The position numbers were made by a program, and so were the translations under genes. Positions 1 to 11,587 of a DNA stretch of 64,000 nucleotides are shown one piece after another (the first letter of the stretch is position 1; each line of letters opens with the position of its first letter). The notes below the pieces were generated by a model. It was not told the DNA's origin, did no database searches, and saw only the letters and a program-made list of their open reading frames with translations. The stretch lies in contig CACIRV010000001.1 of the NCBI GenBank assembly GCA_902589155.1, forward strand, positions 18,501 through 82,500, read 5' to 3'. The DNA is from an uncultured Pelagibacteraceae bacterium. GTDB taxonomy: Bacteria; Pseudomonadota; Alphaproteobacteria; Pelagibacterales; Pelagibacteraceae.

Positions 1-2177
1 ACAAAATAAAAGAGCTGCACCAGAAGTTTTCTAAAAAAAATATTTATACTTTACCGATAGGAGGATTGTATCGCTACAGAAAGAGCGGTGAAAATCATCA
101 GTATGATGGCAGCTTAATTCATTTGTTGCAAAGTGCTGTACAAACTGGGTCTTATGAACAATATAAAAAATATTCGAATGGAATTTATAATCTACCACCT
201 ATAAATTTACGTGATCTTTTACAATTTAAAAAGAGAAGAACACCTATTGATATTAAGGAAGTAGAACCAATCGAGAATATTTTAAAGCGATTTGGTAGTG
301 GAAGCATGTCACATGGAGCTTTGTCAGCAGAAGCTCATGAAGTTTTAGCTACTGGAATGAATAGAATTAAAGGAGCATCTTGTAGCGGAGAAGGGGGAGA
401 AGACGCTAAACGATTTAAAGTTTTACCAAATGGAGACTCAGCCAATTCTAGAGTAAAACAAATTGCTTCTGCAAGATTTGGTGTTACCGTTGATTATCTA
501 AATAATGCGAATGAAATAGAAATCAAAATAGCTCAAGGTGCAAAACCAGGTGAAGGAGGTCAGTTACCTGGATTTAAAGTGACTGATGAAATTGCAAGAT
601 TAAGACATTCAACTCCAGGAGTTACTTTAATCTCGCCTCCACCTCACCATGACATTTACTCTATTGAAGATTTAGCTCAGCTAATCTACGATTTAAAACA
701 AGTTAATCCAAGAGCAAGAATTGGTGTAAAATTGGTTGCTTCAACAGGTATTGGAACGATTGCTGCAGGTGTTGCTAAAGCAAAAGCTGATATAATTTTA
801 ATTTCTGGACATTCTGGAGGAACTGGTGCTAGTCCTCAAACTAGCATTAAGTATGCGGGAGTGCCATGGGAGATGGGACTAACCGAAGTTAATCAAATTT
901 TAACTTTAAATAATTTAAGACACAAAGTTACATTGAGAACTGATGGTGGAATAAAAACTGGAAGGGACATTGTAATTGCTGCGATGATGGGAGCCGAAGA
1001 ATATGGTATGGGGACATCTTCTTTGGTAGCCATGGGATGCATCATGGTAAGACAATGTCACTCAAATACTTGTCCGGTTGGTGTTTGTAGCCAAGATAAA
1101 AAATTAAGAGAAAAATTTACTGGTACCCCAGAAAAAGTAGTAAATCTTTTCACATTTGCAGCAAAAGAAGTAAGGGAAATCTTAGCTTCGCTAGGCTATA
1201 GCACAATAAATGAAATTATTGGCAGGACAGATTTACTATCTCAAGTTAACAAAGGAGCTTCTAATTTAGATGATTTGGATTTAAATCCTTTATTAGTTCA
1301 AGCGGACCCAGGAGAGAATCCTAGATATTGTAAAGATAAGATTATAAACAAAGTTCCTGAAACCTTAGATGAAAAAATTTGGTCAGACATAGAAAATAAA
1401 ATTCAAGTTACAAAACAAAATGATTTTGAATACGATATTAAAAATACCTTTAGATCAGTTGGAACTCGATTATCTCATTATATTTATAAAAAATTTGGTA
1501 ATGAAAAATTGAATCCTGATACTATAAAAATTAAATTGAGCGGATCTGCTGGACAGTCATTAGGCGGTTTTTTAATGAAAGGAATAAAGCTAATAGTTGA
1601 AGGGGATTGTAACGATTATGTGGGCAAAGGACTTTCAGGAGGGTCTATAGTTGTTTATCCTTCATCTAAGAGTAAGCTCATCTCACACGAAAATTCTATT
1701 ATTGGTAATACTGTTTTATATGGAGCTACGTCTGGTAAATTATTTGCTTCTGGACAGGCTGGAGAAAGGTTTGCAGTAAGAAACTCTGGAAGCTTAGGGA
1801 TAGTGGAAGGATGTGGCGCTCATGGATGTGAGTACATGACTGGCGGAACAGCCATTATACTTGGACAAATTGGAGATAATTTTGGAGCTGGAATGACAGG
1901 TGGAATGGGATTTGTTTATGATGAAAAAAATAATTTTGAGAGCTATGTCAACCCGTCTTCTATTATATGGCAATCAATAGAGACTGAATATTGGAAAAAG
2001 TTTTTAAAAGAAAATCTTAAAGATTTTTTTAAAGAAACTAATTCTCTCGTAACAAAAAAGATACTAGAAAATTTTGAGATGGAAATTAAGAAATTCAAAC
2101 AAGTGTGCCCAATAGAAATGCTTGATAAATTAGATAATCCTATTACTTTAAAGTCGAAGATTAAGAAAGCTAGTTAA
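1..2177 (+). CDS. gltB: glutamate synthase large subunit, C-terminal part (5' truncated by window edge)
   Basis: Frame stays open from base 3 upstream of the called TTG at 66 (KIKELHQKFSKKNIYTLPIGGLYRYRK...). GltB motifs GSMSHGALSAEAHEVLATGMNRIKGASCSGEGGED, ISGHSGGTGASP and C-terminal GXGXG repeats. Confidence 0.96.
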   Translation, partial: KIKELHQKFSKKNIYTLPIGGLYRYRKSGENHQYDGSLIHLLQSAVQTGSYEQYKKYSNGIYNLPPINLRDLLQFKKRRTPIDIKEVEPIENILKRFGSGSMSHGALSAEAHEVLATGMNRIKGASCSGEGGEDAKRFKVLPNGDSANSRVKQIASARFGVTVDYLNNANEIEIKIAQGAKPGEGGQLPGFKVTDEIARLRHSTPGVTLISPPPHHDIYSIEDLAQLIYDLKQVNPRARIGVKLVASTGIGTIAAGVAKAKADIILISGHSGGTGASPQTSIKYAGVPWEMGLTEVNQILTLNNLRHKVTLRTDGGIKTGRDIVIAAMMGAEEYGMGTSSLVAMGCIMVRQCHSNTCPVGVCSQDKKLREKFTGTPEKVVNLFTFAAKEVREILASLGYSTINEIIGRTDLLSQVNKGASNLDDLDLNPLLVQADPGENPRYCKDKIINKVPETLDEKIWSDIENKIQVTKQNDFEYDIKNTFRSVGTRLSHYIYKKFGNEKLNPDTIKIKLSGSAGQSLGGFLMKGIKLIVEGDCNDYVGKGLSGGSIVVYPSSKSKLISHENSIIGNTVLYGATSGKLFASGQAGERFAVRNSGSLGIVEGCGAHGCEYMTGGTAIILGQIGDNFGAGMTGGMGFVYDEKNNFESYVNPSSIIWQSIETEYWKKFLKENLKDFFKETNSLVTKKILENFEMEIKKFKQVCPIEMLDKLDNPITLKSKIKKAS

Positions 2178-3053
2178 ATGAATAAAATAAATATTTTTTG
2201 CTTTGGTTTTGGCCAAGTAGCAAAAAGTTTCGTTAAAAAACTTAAAACTGAAAAAATTCCATTTAGGCTTACCACAACTTCTCGGCAGGAAACCCAAAGT
2301 AAAAATTTTGAGGATATTAATTATGAAAGTTTTCAATTTAATGAAAAAAAATATGATAATGATTTAACTAAAAACTTAGATGAGGCTGATTATATTTTAA
2401 TATCAATAGCTCCAGTTAATGGTGAAGATATTGTAATAAAAAATTTTAAAGAAAGATTTAAAAATAAAAAATTTAAATGGATTACCTATCTTTCTGCAAC
2501 TAGTGTTTATGGAGATCATGGTGGGGAATGGGTTGATGAAACAAGTCAAACAAATCCAACATCTATTAATGGAATCCAGAGACTAAAAGTAGAAAAAAAT
2601 TGGATAGAATTTTCACAACAATGTAATTTGTCGCTACAAATTTTTAGATTGTCAGGAATTTATTCAAATCAATATAATGTTTTAAAAAGATTAAAGACAG
2701 GAGAAGTCAAAATAATAAATAAGAAGAATCATTTTTTCTCTCGAATTCATGTTGAAGATATTGCCAATGCTTTATTTAAGTCTTTGGATAATTTTAAAAA
2801 GGGAGAAATTTATAATATCTCAGATGATAAGCCTGCCTCTAATAAGGAAGTTATAATGTATGGTATAAAACTACTAGGCGTTGACGAACCCCAGACCATA
2901 GAAACTGATGAGATAGAAAGTGAAATGTTAAAAAATTTTTATAAAGATTCTAAAAGAGTTAGTAACAAAAAAATGAAACAATTTTTTAATTTTGAGTTGA
3001 AATACCCTACATATATTGAAGGTTTAAATTATATTAAGAACAATTTTATTTAA
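2178..3053 (+). CDS. SDR/NAD-dependent epimerase-like protein (YeeZ-like)
   Basis: N-terminal GFGQVAKSFVKKL, SATSVYGDHGGEWVDE, FRLSGIY; starts immediately after gltB stop. Confidence 0.8.
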   Translation: MNKINIFCFGFGQVAKSFVKKLKTEKIPFRLTTTSRQETQSKNFEDINYESFQFNEKKYDNDLTKNLDEADYILISIAPVNGEDIVIKNFKERFKNKKFKWITYLSATSVYGDHGGEWVDETSQTNPTSINGIQRLKVEKNWIEFSQQCNLSLQIFRLSGIYSNQYNVLKRLKTGEVKIINKKNHFFSRIHVEDIANALFKSLDNFKKGEIYNISDDKPASNKEVIMYGIKLLGVDEPQTIETDEIESEMLKNFYKDSKRVSNKKMKQFFNFELKYPTYIEGLNYIKNNFI

Positions 3054-3779
3054 TTCTTTGATGATTTTTTGAAGTGGTTTTTTAGCAGACAAACTATGAT
3101 CACCTTTTTTAATTATTATTAACTTCTTCTTTGCGCCAACAAAAACTGACAGAACCTTTTTAGAGAACGAAACTGGCACAACCTCATCCTTTTGACCATG
3201 AATCATTGTTATTTCAATTTTAGATTTTATTTTTTTTGATAAAACTTTGTTTTTTCTACCATCTTTTATTAGTTGATAAGTAATAGGATATTTATATTGC
3301 CCACTTTCAATGTGAGTAATACCTTTTTTAATAATCTCTTCTTTAATTTTCTTTGGGAATTTATTCCACATCAATCTTGTTAAAAATTCAGGAGCAGATC
3401 CGATGCCAAGAAATCCTTTAATTTGTTTTTTAAAATATTTAAATTGATTTAAAGCGATCCATGCACCCATACTGGAGCCAATTATGATAAAATTATTTTT
3501 TCTTATTACTTTTTTGATCAATAATTTTGTATTTCTAGACCAAATACTTATGTTGCATTTTGTAAATTCTCCAGAAGATTTTCCATGACCAAAATATTCT
3601 AACGCTAGAAAACCTAATTTTTTTTTAATAGCATATTGTTTGAAGGCCTGAGGTTTTTGACCTTCTATATCAGACATAAAGCCTGGAAGAAAAACGATAT
3701 AAAGTTTTTTTTTGTAATAATTGTCGATATATCTAACTTTTTTAGTCTTTGAAATTTTTTGGTACTTAAATTTTCTCAT
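3024..3779 (-). CDS. alpha/beta hydrolase
   Basis: GSSMGAW nucleophile elbow, HGQKDEVVP, GDHSL; convergent overlap with preceding gene. Confidence 0.8.
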   Translation of the reverse strand: MRKFKYQKISKTKKVRYIDNYYKKKLYIVFLPGFMSDIEGQKPQAFKQYAIKKKLGFLALEYFGHGKSSGEFTKCNISIWSRNTKLLIKKVIRKNNFIIIGSSMGAWIALNQFKYFKKQIKGFLGIGSAPEFLTRLMWNKFPKKIKEEIIKKGITHIESGQYKYPITYQLIKDGRKNKVLSKKIKSKIEITMIHGQKDEVVPVSFSKKVLSVFVGAKKKLIIIKKGDHSLSAKKPLQKIIKELNKIVLNII

Positions 3780-3820
3780 ATAAAGTTACAAGTTTAATTT
3801 GTTAATATATAACAATAATT

Positions 3821-4978
3821 ATGGCTTCGAAAATAAAAGTTCTTCAAGTTATTCCATCACTAGGATTTGGTGGTGCCGAAACTGGATGTTATGACTTAGC
3901 ACACTATCTTTCTGAAAAGGGTTGCATTTCTTTTATAGCAACTTCCGGGGGTAAATTGTTGAAATTTGTAAAAAAAAATAAAGTTAAAATTTTTCGACTT
4001 CCTGTGCAATCTAAAAATCCATTGCTTATTATTTTTAATACAATTATTTTGTCTATACTTATATTAATTAATAACATAAATATTGTCCATGCAAGAAGCA
4101 GAGCTCCAGCCTGGTCTTGTTATTTTGCATGTTTAATAACTAGAAGAAATTTTGTCACAACATTTCATGGCACTTATAATTTTAAAAACAATTTAAAAAA
4201 ATTCTATAATAGCGTTATGCTGAGATCAAAAATAACAATTGCTGGTTCAAATTTTATTTTTAATCATATTAATCAGAATTACGGTAAGTATTTAAATCGA
4301 AAAAAAAAATTAAGAGTTATATTTAGAGGAATTAATATTGATTATTTCAGTCAAAAAAATATTTCAATATTAAAGCAAGAAAAAATTAAAAAAGAGTGGG
4401 AACTTTTGCCAAACAAATTTATTATTCTTATGCCTGGCAGATTAACTTATTGGAAAGGTCAAGAGAAATTTATTGAGGCCTTAAATATTTTAGTTGAAGA
4501 TTATAGCAATTTTAATTTTCAAGCAGTAGTGCTTGGTTCGGATCAAGGTAGAAAAGTATATAAAAAGAAATTAATTAATTTAGTTCAAAGATATAGGTTA
4601 GGTCAAAAAATAAAATTCATTGATCATTGCAAAGAAATGCCTTTAGCTTATTCATTAGCTGACGTAGTTGTATCAGCCTCAACAGAACCGGAAGCTTTTG
4701 GTCGAGTTTCAGTAGAGGCTCAAGCTATGGGAAAACCCATTATAGCTAGCGACCTCGGCGGATCAAAGGAAACAATTTTAAAAGGTAAATCAGGATTTTT
4801 ATATAAACATGATGACCCTCGACAGCTTGCCAAAGCATTAAATAGTGTTATTGAATTAGATCAAGATTCATTGAATTCTATAGGGAACGAGGGTAGAAAA
4901 AATGTAACAAAAAAATTTGATGTAGAAGCTATGTGCGATTCAACTTTAAGAGAGTATAAAAAATTGTTAAATATATAA
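3821..4978 (+). CDS. glycosyltransferase family 4
   Basis: GFGGAETGCYDLA, MPGRLTYWKGQEKFIEAL, STEPEAFGRVSVEAQAMGKPIIASDLGG. Confidence 0.9.
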   Translation: MASKIKVLQVIPSLGFGGAETGCYDLAHYLSEKGCISFIATSGGKLLKFVKKNKVKIFRLPVQSKNPLLIIFNTIILSILILINNINIVHARSRAPAWSCYFACLITRRNFVTTFHGTYNFKNNLKKFYNSVMLRSKITIAGSNFIFNHINQNYGKYLNRKKKLRVIFRGINIDYFSQKNISILKQEKIKKEWELLPNKFIILMPGRLTYWKGQEKFIEALNILVEDYSNFNFQAVVLGSDQGRKVYKKKLINLVQRYRLGQKIKFIDHCKEMPLAYSLADVVVSASTEPEAFGRVSVEAQAMGKPIIASDLGGSKETILKGKSGFLYKHDDPRQLAKALNSVIELDQDSLNSIGNEGRKNVTKKFDVEAMCDSTLREYKKLLNI

Positions 4979-4981
4979 TAC

Positions 4982-6901
4982 ATGCCTCAAATTCAATTAT
5001 TAGATGGAAAAAAAATACCTTTTGACAAAAGAATTAATGGTTTTGATTTAACAAAAAAAATTAGCAAATCTTTGGAGAAAGCTGCTCTTATTATGGAGGT
5101 AGATGGACAACTAAAGGATTTAAGCCATGAAATTACAAAAAATTCTACAGTAAGAATTATTACATCAAAAGATAAAGAAGGTTTAGAGGTTATAAGGCAT
5201 GATGCTGCACATATAATGGCGATGGCAGTTCAAGAATTATTTTCAGATACTCAAGTTACAATTGGTCCAGTTATCGAAAATGGTTTTTATTATGATTTTG
5301 CTAGAAAAGAACCTTTCACAAGTGATGATTTAAAAAAGATAGAAAAAAAAATGTCTGAGATTATTGATAGAGACGTTAAAACAAAACGAGAGGTGTGGGA
5401 AAGAGACAAAGCTATTTCTCACTTTAAAAAAATTGGGGAAAAGTACAAAGCTGAAATTATTGAAAGTATTCCTAAAAATGAAGATTTATCAATTTATCAT
5501 CACGGTGATACTTGGCATGATCTTTGTAGAGGCCCTCACTTATCATCTTCAAGCAAAATAGGGAAAGCTTTTAAGTTAACAAAAGTATCCGGCGCATATT
5601 GGCGAGGAGACTCAAATAATGAAATGCTTCAAAGAATTTATGGCACATGCTGGAGTTCAAAAAAAGAATTAGATGATTACTTACACAGATTAGAAGAAGC
5701 CGAAAAAAGAGATCATAGAAAACTTGGTAAAGAAATGGATTTATTTCATTTTAGAGAAGAAAGTCCTGGGTCAGTATTTTGGCATGAAAAAGGTTGGTTA
5801 TTATTTCAAAGATTGGTTGAATATATGAGAATGAAACAACGCTTAGCAGGATATAAAGAAATAAATACACCTGAACTTTTAGACAAAACATTATGGGAAA
5901 AATCTGGTCATTGGGAAAAATTTGGTGAGCATATGTTTACCTCTGAGACACCTGATGAAAAAACTTTTGCAATAAAACCAATGAACTGCCCTGGTTGTGT
6001 TCAAGTTTTCAATCAAGGTTTAAAAAGTTACAGAGATTTACCACTGAAATTGTCAGAGTTTGGAAAAGTGCATAGATACGAACCTTCTGGTGCGTTACAT
6101 GGATTGTTAAGAGTAAGAGCTTTCACACAAGATGACGCTCACATTTTTTGTACTGAAGATCAAATAACCCAAGAAACACTAACAGTCACTAATTTGATCT
6201 TAGAAATTTATAAAGCGCTTGGATTTGAGAATGTTATATTAAAGTATTCAGATAGACCAGAAAAGAGAGTTGGCGATGATAGTATTTGGGATAAATCTGA
6301 AGCCGCTCTATTATCAGCAATAAAAAAATCAAAACTAGAATACACAATTAATAAAGGTGAAGGTGCTTTCTATGGGCCCAAAATAGAATTTGTTTTAAGA
6401 GACGCAATCGGTCGTGATTGGCAATGTGGAACACTACAAGTTGATTTAAATTTGCCAAACAGATTAGGAGCAACATTTGTTGATAAAGATGGAACGAAAA
6501 AAGTTCCGGTTATGTTACATAGAGCTTTATTTGGATCTTTAGAGAGATTTATAGGAATTTTAATAGAAAATTATGCAGGAAAATTGCCTTTTTGGTTATC
6601 ACCAGCACAAGCTGTTGTGTGTCCAATAGCTGAAGAAAACAATGATTATGTCAAAAAGTTATTTGAAGATTTATTTAAAGAAGGTATAAAATGCGAAGTG
6701 GATTTAAGAAACGAAAAGATAAATTATAAAATAAGAGAACATTCTCTTGCAAAAATACCTTTTATTATTGTTTGTGGAAAAAAAGAGGTTGCTGATAATA
6801 CTGTGACTGTTAGAAAACTAGGATCTGAAAAACAAGAAACGATTAAAAGAGAAGAATTTATTAAAAATATGCTTAAAGCAAACAAGTTGCCTTTAAACTA
6901 A
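4982..6901 (+). CDS. thrS: threonine--tRNA ligase
   Basis: TGS domain, HDAAHIMAMAVQELF, MNCPGCVQVF, class II aaRS motifs; full-length. Confidence 0.98.
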   Translation: MPQIQLLDGKKIPFDKRINGFDLTKKISKSLEKAALIMEVDGQLKDLSHEITKNSTVRIITSKDKEGLEVIRHDAAHIMAMAVQELFSDTQVTIGPVIENGFYYDFARKEPFTSDDLKKIEKKMSEIIDRDVKTKREVWERDKAISHFKKIGEKYKAEIIESIPKNEDLSIYHHGDTWHDLCRGPHLSSSSKIGKAFKLTKVSGAYWRGDSNNEMLQRIYGTCWSSKKELDDYLHRLEEAEKRDHRKLGKEMDLFHFREESPGSVFWHEKGWLLFQRLVEYMRMKQRLAGYKEINTPELLDKTLWEKSGHWEKFGEHMFTSETPDEKTFAIKPMNCPGCVQVFNQGLKSYRDLPLKLSEFGKVHRYEPSGALHGLLRVRAFTQDDAHIFCTEDQITQETLTVTNLILEIYKALGFENVILKYSDRPEKRVGDDSIWDKSEAALLSAIKKSKLEYTINKGEGAFYGPKIEFVLRDAIGRDWQCGTLQVDLNLPNRLGATFVDKDGTKKVPVMLHRALFGSLERFIGILIENYAGKLPFWLSPAQAVVCPIAEENNDYVKKLFEDLFKEGIKCEVDLRNEKINYKIREHSLAKIPFIIVCGKKEVADNTVTVRKLGSEKQETIKREEFIKNMLKANKLPLN

Positions 6902-7447
6902 GTGTCCAACTTCAAACCAAATTATTTTCAACGAAGAAGCAAACCGCAAGGACCAAAAGCTAATGAAAGAATTAGGGCTTTGGATGTTCAAGTTATTGGA
7001 AGTGACGGAGGTAACCTAGGTGCTATGCCTTTAAACAAAGCTATTGAGCTAGCTAAGCAAGAGGGATTAGATTTGATAGAAATATCTCCAAACGCTAACC
7101 CGCCAGTTTGTAAAATAATGGATATGGGTAAATATAAATATGACTTACAAAAAAAAGCTAATTTAGCAAAAAAAAAACAAAAAATTGTTTCTTTAAAAGA
7201 AATTAAATTAAGACCAGGAACAGAAGCTCATGATTATAATTTTAAAATTAAAAATGCAAAAAAATTTATTATAAAAGGAGATAAAGTTAAATTTACAGTA
7301 AGATTTAAAGGAAGAGAGATGCAACATACTGAACTTGGAAAAGATTTAATGAACAGAATTATTGAAGAAACAAAAGATATTGCAAAGGTTGAAAGCAGGC
7401 CTAAATTTGAGGGTAGACAGATGGTAATGATCATTCAACCTATCTAA
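6902..7447 (+). CDS. infC: translation initiation factor IF-3 (GTG start)
   Basis: NERIRALDVQVIGSDGGNLG, GKYKYDLQKK, KFTVRFKGREMQHTELG; infC-rpmI-rplT synteny. Confidence 0.97.
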   Translation: MSNFKPNYFQRRSKPQGPKANERIRALDVQVIGSDGGNLGAMPLNKAIELAKQEGLDLIEISPNANPPVCKIMDMGKYKYDLQKKANLAKKKQKIVSLKEIKLRPGTEAHDYNFKIKNAKKFIIKGDKVKFTVRFKGREMQHTELGKDLMNRIIEETKDIAKVESRPKFEGRQMVMIIQPI

Positions 7448-7505
7448 ATTAGGATAATATCATCTTGTAAAGATTAATTATTGCCTATATAAAACCGAAA
7501 TATTT

Positions 7506-7712
7506 ATGCCAAAATTAAAAACAAAAAGCTCAGCAAAAAAAAGATTTAGATTTACGGCTTCAGGTAAAATTAAGATGCCTCAAGCAGGGAAAAGGCATGG
7601 TATGATTAAGAGAACAAATTCACAGATAAGAAAACAAAGAGGCACTACGATAATGACAAAACAAGATTCAAAAATTGTCAAATCGTATATGCCATATAAT
7701 TTAAGAGGATAA
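7506..7712 (+). CDS. rpmI: 50S ribosomal protein L35
   Basis: [23 protein letters not shown]. Confidence 0.97.
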   Translation: MPKLKTKSSAKKRFRFTASGKIKMPQAGKRHGMIKRTNSQIRKQRGTTIMTKQDSKIVKSYMPYNLRG

Positions 7713-7713
7713 T

Positions 7714-8070
7714 ATGGCAAGAACAAAACGTGGCGTTATAAGTAGAGCGAAACATAATAAAATTTTAAAATCTGTTAAAGGCCAATACGGAAGAAGAAAG
7801 AATACTATTCGTATAGCTCGTCAAGCAATGGAAAAAGCTATGCAATATGCTTATCGAGATAGAAAAGCAAAAAAAAGAGAATTTAGATCTTTATGGATTC
7901 AGAGAATCAACGCTGGTGTAAGAATGGAAGGCCTGACTTATGCAAAATTTATTAACGGATTGGCTAAATCTAAGATTAAGTTAGACAGAAAAGTGTTAGC
8001 AGAATTGGCTTATAATAATCCAGAAGTCTTTAAATCTATAGTAAAAAAGGTTCAATCATCCCTTAACTAA
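7714..8070 (+). CDS. rplT: 50S ribosomal protein L20
   Basis: [37 protein letters not shown]. Confidence 0.98.
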   Translation: MARTKRGVISRAKHNKILKSVKGQYGRRKNTIRIARQAMEKAMQYAYRDRKAKKREFRSLWIQRINAGVRMEGLTYAKFINGLAKSKIKLDRKVLAELAYNNPEVFKSIVKKVQSSLN

Positions 8071-8120
8071 TAAGGGCCTTTGATTTAATCTCAACTTAAT
8101 ATAAAAAATCATAATATCCA

Positions 8121-9188
8121 ATGAGTGATTTAGATAAAATAAATTCTATTTTTAACGCTAAGATAGACTCTATAAAATCAAAAGATGAATTACAGAATTT
8201 AAAAACTGAATTTTTTGGTAAAAATGGTCAAATTACAAACCAGTTTAAAAATTTAGGATCCTTATCAGCTGAACAGAAAAAAGAATTTGCTTCTATTTTA
8301 AATAAATTAAAAGCTAGTCTATCCAATCAAATTGAAGCAAAAAATTTAGAAATAGAAACACAAGAAATTAATGAAAAATTAAAAAATGAAAAAATTGATG
8401 TAACTTTACCTATAAGATCTTACAGACAGGGGAGAATTCATCCGGTATCTCAAGTTATAGATGAAATTTCTTCTATATTTTCAGAAATTGGATTTTCTGT
8501 TGCGGAGGGTCCTGATGTAGAAACAGAATATAATAATTTTACTGCTCTTAATACGCCTGAAGATCATCCAGCAAGAGATATGCACGACACTTTTTATCTA
8601 GATAAAAATAAAAAACTTTTATTGAGGACACATACTTCACCTGTTCAAATAAGGAGTATGTTAAATGAAAAACCACCTTTTAAGATTATAGTTCCTGGGA
8701 GAACTTATCGATCTGATAGCGATCAAACCCATGCTCCCATGTTTCATCAATTGGAAGGTCTTCACATAGATAAAAATATAACAATGGGTCATTTAAAAGG
8801 ATGTTTAGATTATTTCATAAGGGAATTTTTTGAAGTCAAGAATGTCAAGATGAGGTTTAGACCAAGTCATTTCCCTTTTACTGAACCTTCAGCGGAAGTG
8901 GATATTGGCTATAGATTAGAAAATGGAAAAATAGTTATTGGGGAGGGTGATAAATGGTTGGAAGTTTTGGGTTGCGGAATGGTGCACCCTAATGTTTTAA
9001 AAAATGTCAAAGTCGACACAAAAAAATATCAAGGTTATGCTTTTGGTATCGGAATTGATAGACTTGCAATGTTAAAATACGGAATTAATGATCTTAGAGC
9101 ATTTTTTGAAACGGATTATCGATGGTTAAGTCATTTTGGCTTTGATCCTTTGGATGTTCCGACAAATTACAGAGGTTTAAGTAAATGA
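8121..9188 (+). CDS. pheS: phenylalanine--tRNA ligase alpha subunit
   Basis: [46 protein letters not shown]-type motif. Confidence 0.98.
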   Translation: MSDLDKINSIFNAKIDSIKSKDELQNLKTEFFGKNGQITNQFKNLGSLSAEQKKEFASILNKLKASLSNQIEAKNLEIETQEINEKLKNEKIDVTLPIRSYRQGRIHPVSQVIDEISSIFSEIGFSVAEGPDVETEYNNFTALNTPEDHPARDMHDTFYLDKNKKLLLRTHTSPVQIRSMLNEKPPFKIIVPGRTYRSDSDQTHAPMFHQLEGLHIDKNITMGHLKGCLDYFIREFFEVKNVKMRFRPSHFPFTEPSAEVDIGYRLENGKIVIGEGDKWLEVLGCGMVHPNVLKNVKVDTKKYQGYAFGIGIDRLAMLKYGINDLRAFFETDYRWLSHFGFDPLDVPTNYRGLSK

Positions 9189-11587
9189 TTATCACAATCT
9201 CTTGGCTTAAAGAACACCTGCAAACAAAAGCAAATGAAGCAAAGATAATTGATCAGTTAACTAATATTGGGCTTGAGGTCGAAAATGTGAAAGAGAGCTC
9301 TGGTCAATTAAGTGACTTTAAAGTTGCAAAAATTTTGAAAGCAGAAAAGCATCCTAATGCTGATAAGTTAAAGGTTTGTGATGTAAGCCTAGGAGACAAT
9401 AGAATTATAAAAGTAGTTTGTGGAGCACCAAATGCTAGAAATGGTTTAGTAACTATTTATGCGCCTCCAGGAGCAACTATTCCTAAGACAAAGTTTAAAC
9501 TAAAGATTGCTAAAATTAGAGGAGTAGAGTCTAGAGGAATGCTTTGTTCAGAAAATGAATTAAATTTATCAGATGAAAGTGCTGGCATTATAGAATTGAA
9601 GAATAAAGAAAAAGAAATTGGTAAAAGTTATTTTAAAACCAAATTAGAAAATGTTTTAGATATTGCTATTACACCAAATAGAGCTGACTGCCTAGGAGTA
9701 AGAGGTATAGCAAGAGATCTTGCATCATCTGGATTAGGAAGTCTTTTAAAACTAAAGAAAAAAAATTTTAAACAATCTTTAAAGCAACCTATTAAAGTAT
9801 CAATCTCTAAGGAAAAAAATCAAGGATGTTTATCTTTTGGAAGTTGTTACATAAAAAATATTACGAATACAGAAAGTCCAGAGTGGTTAAAAAATAAAAT
9901 TTTAGCTTTAGGTTTGAAGCCTATTTCTGCTGTTGTTGATATTACAAATTATGTAATGTTTGATCTTAATCGACCTCTACATGCGTATGATGCTAATAAA
10001 ATAGACAAAGAAATTATTGTTAGAAGCTCTCAAGAAGGTGAAGAATTTGAAGGATTAGATAATGAAAAATATAAACTCAAAAAAGGAATGTGCGTTATTA
10101 CAGACAAAAGCAGCATTCTTGGACTTGGAGGAGTTATTGGAGGAACAAAAACGTCAACCGAGTTTGATACAAAAAATATATTATTAGAGTCTGCTTATTT
10201 TTTACCATCATCTATAAGAAAAACAGCTCGTGAATTAAACATTAATACAGACGCTAAATATAGGTTTGAAAGAGGAATAGATCCTAATTCTATAAAAGAA
10301 GGCTTAGAAATAGCCACTGAATTAATAATTAAAATTTGCGGAGGAGAAGCAAGCAAATTTGTTATTACTGGCCAAGCTTCCAAAAAAAATAAAGTTATAA
10401 ATTTCGATATTAAAAAATTTAATGATTTAATAGGTATATCAATTTCAATTTCTGAAGCTGATAAAATTTTATCGTCTTTAGGTTTTAAGGTTAAGAAAAC
10501 GAAAAAAATTTTAAAAGTCGAAATTCCTACTTGGAGACCTGATATTTCCCAAGACGTTGATTTGATTGAAGAATTAATAAGGATTAAAGGATTTGATAAA
10601 ATTCAGGTGATTGAACCTGAAAAAGGAAGAGAAAATGAGACTTTAAATTTTAATCAGAGATTGTTTCATCTCTCTCAAAGAGCTTTAGCGTCAAAAGGTT
10701 ATATGGAAACAGTTACTTGGTCATTTACAGATTCAAATATTGATAAGCAATTTTCAAAAGCTGAAAAAGAAATAAATATTCATAATCCTATATCATCAGA
10801 TTTAAATGTTTTGAGGAGATCAATATTTTCTAATCTCTCTATTCATTTGAAAAAAAATCAAGATAGAGGATATGGCGATTTATCTTTTTTTGAAATAGGA
10901 CCAACATTTTTTGGAAAAAATCCTGGGGAACAACAAATAGTTGTTGGGGGAATAAAATCTGGCCAAGTCAACAGAAGAAGCTGGTCTGAAAAGGCAAGAA
11001 ATATAGATGTCTTTGATGTTAAAAGCGATGCACTCAGAACATTGGTTGAGCTTGGTATTGATGAAAAAAATCTTTTTGTAAGCGATACAACAAAAAGCAG
11101 CTATCATCCTGGCCGATCAGGATCTATTAATTTAAAGTCAGATAAAGGACCTCACCTTGCATATTTTGGAGAATTACATCCAGCCATATTAAAAAAGATG
11201 AATTTTAAAGATAGAAATATATTTGGATTTGAAATTTTCTTAAAAAATATACCGGAGCCTAATAAAAAGGCAAGACTAACAAAAGTCAATTATACAGTTT
11301 CAGATTTTCAAAAGTCAGAAAGGGATTTTGCTTTTGTTATTGATAAATCTTTTAAAGTTGGCTTGCTTGAGAAATTGATTAAAGAAGTTGATGAAAATAT
11401 TATTCAAAGGGTAGTTACTTTTGATATTTTTAAAGGTGAAAATATTCCTAAAGATAAAAAATCAGTAGCTATTAACGTAACTCTTCAAGCTTTAGACAAA
11501 ACTTTAAGTGAAAAAGATTTAGATCAAGTTAGCCAAAAAATAATCGAGGTTGTTAAAGAAAAAACTGGTGCAATAATCAGGACCTAA
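9185..11587 (+). CDS. pheT: phenylalanine--tRNA ligase beta subunit
   Basis: tRNA-binding domain ([13 protein letters not shown]), B3/B4, ferredoxin-fold anticodon-binding C-terminus; ATGA overlap with pheS. Confidence 0.98.
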   Translation: MIITISWLKEHLQTKANEAKIIDQLTNIGLEVENVKESSGQLSDFKVAKILKAEKHPNADKLKVCDVSLGDNRIIKVVCGAPNARNGLVTIYAPPGATIPKTKFKLKIAKIRGVESRGMLCSENELNLSDESAGIIELKNKEKEIGKSYFKTKLENVLDIAITPNRADCLGVRGIARDLASSGLGSLLKLKKKNFKQSLKQPIKVSISKEKNQGCLSFGSCYIKNITNTESPEWLKNKILALGLKPISAVVDITNYVMFDLNRPLHAYDANKIDKEIIVRSSQEGEEFEGLDNEKYKLKKGMCVITDKSSILGLGGVIGGTKTSTEFDTKNILLESAYFLPSSIRKTARELNINTDAKYRFERGIDPNSIKEGLEIATELIIKICGGEASKFVITGQASKKNKVINFDIKKFNDLIGISISISEADKILSSLGFKVKKTKKILKVEIPTWRPDISQDVDLIEELIRIKGFDKIQVIEPEKGRENETLNFNQRLFHLSQRALASKGYMETVTWSFTDSNIDKQFSKAEKEINIHNPISSDLNVLRRSIFSNLSIHLKKNQDRGYGDLSFFEIGPTFFGKNPGEQQIVVGGIKSGQVNRRSWSEKARNIDVFDVKSDALRTLVELGIDEKNLFVSDTTKSSYHPGRSGSINLKSDKGPHLAYFGELHPAILKKMNFKDRNIFGFEIFLKNIPEPNKKARLTKVNYTVSDFQKSERDFAFVIDKSFKVGLLEKLIKEVDENIIQRVVTFDIFKGENIPKDKKSVAINVTLQALDKTLSEKDLDQVSQKIIEVVKEKTGAIIRT

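Noticed and set aside
5364-5561. 65-aa ORF within thrS in another frame
   Set aside because: Same-strand out-of-frame ORF inside a certain CDS.
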